Origin: Candidatus Poribacteria bacterium
GTDB lineage: Bacteria; Poribacteria; WGA-4E; PCPOR2b
Direction: 5' to 3'
DNA: 6,114 bases
NCBI GenBank assembly: GCA_027296925.1
Contig: JAPUIP010000026.1
Location: forward strand, 1-6,114
A program made the translations under genes and the position numbers. How positions within the stretch are numbered: the stretch's first letter is position 1; the number at the start of each line of letters is the position of its first letter. Positions 6,048 to 6,114 of this stretch are shown in pieces. Under the pieces are notes generated by a model. That model did not search any database, was not told the origin of the DNA, and worked only from the letters and a program-made list of their open reading frames with translations.

Positions 6048-6114
6048 CTCTAAATCATCCACAATCCGAGCCCGAATATGGACAAGGGTGCGGTCAGGGA
6101 TTTACGGAGATTTT
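6048..6114. other. 3' flank after the operon, no gene identified
   Basis: These 67 bases contain no hairpin with a T-run, so the operon has no visible terminator before the window ends. A GGAG at 6106-6109 followed by A-T-T-T-T at the edge could be the ribosome binding site of a gene starting just outside. An ATG at 6078 opens 12 codons to the edge but has no ribosome binding site. Confidence 0.35.

Noticed and set aside
5556..6062. Minus-strand 168-codon ORF over the end of the phosphotransferase gene
   Set aside because: The + strand here encodes the phosphohistidine domain with catalytic H791, so the opposite frame is a shadow.
6078..6114. Start of a further gene at ATG 6078
   Set aside because: Only 12 codons are visible, with no ribosome binding site and no recognisable N-terminus.

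Overview
The window reads as a bacterial chromosomal segment of moderate G+C content. All supported genes are on the + strand. There are no RNA genes, insertion sequences, CRISPR arrays or integration sites that I can see. The gene mix (a multihaem cytochrome of a type I associate with planctomycete-like and poribacterial genomes, a Gfo/Idh/MocA oxidoreductase, and a rifampicin-phosphotransferase-like enzyme) suggests an uncultured environmental bacterium, perhaps Candidatus Poribacteria or a relative. That placement is an inference from protein style only.

Layout: (1) Bases 1-563 hold the C-terminal 186 codons of a multihaem c-type cytochrome whose start lies upstream of the window. Two CxxCH haem sites are visible. 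(2) Bases 564-949 are a 386-base spacer. It contains a well-formed sigma70-like promoter (591-619), an imperfect dyad at the predicted transcription start that resembles the E. coli lac operator, a 10-base perfect inverted repeat bracketing the promoter, and a short ORF (725-907) that may be the decayed N-terminus of a cyclase-like gene. (3) Bases 950-2323 encode a class III PLP-dependent aminotransferase of the omega-amino acid:pyruvate type. (4) Bases 2424-3473 encode a Gfo/Idh/MocA NAD(P)-dependent oxidoreductase. (5) Bases 3525-6047 encode an 840-residue PEP-synthase-like phosphotransferase. It has an N-terminal ATP-grasp domain and a C-terminal phosphohistidine domain but no PEP/pyruvate barrel, which is the architecture of rifampicin phosphotransferase (Rph). 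(6) Bases 6048-6114 carry no identifiable gene; a GGAG close to the window edge could belong to a following gene.

The last three genes are co-directional, with gaps of 100 and 51 bases, and probably form an operon. An aminotransferase, a polyol/sugar-type dehydrogenase and an ATP-driven dikinase-type phosphotransferase together suggest a small pathway that oxidises, aminates or deaminates, and phosphorylates a small molecule, or one that modifies an antibiotic-like compound. The substrate cannot be read from the sequence. This uncharacterised trio is the best candidate for an undescribed system here.
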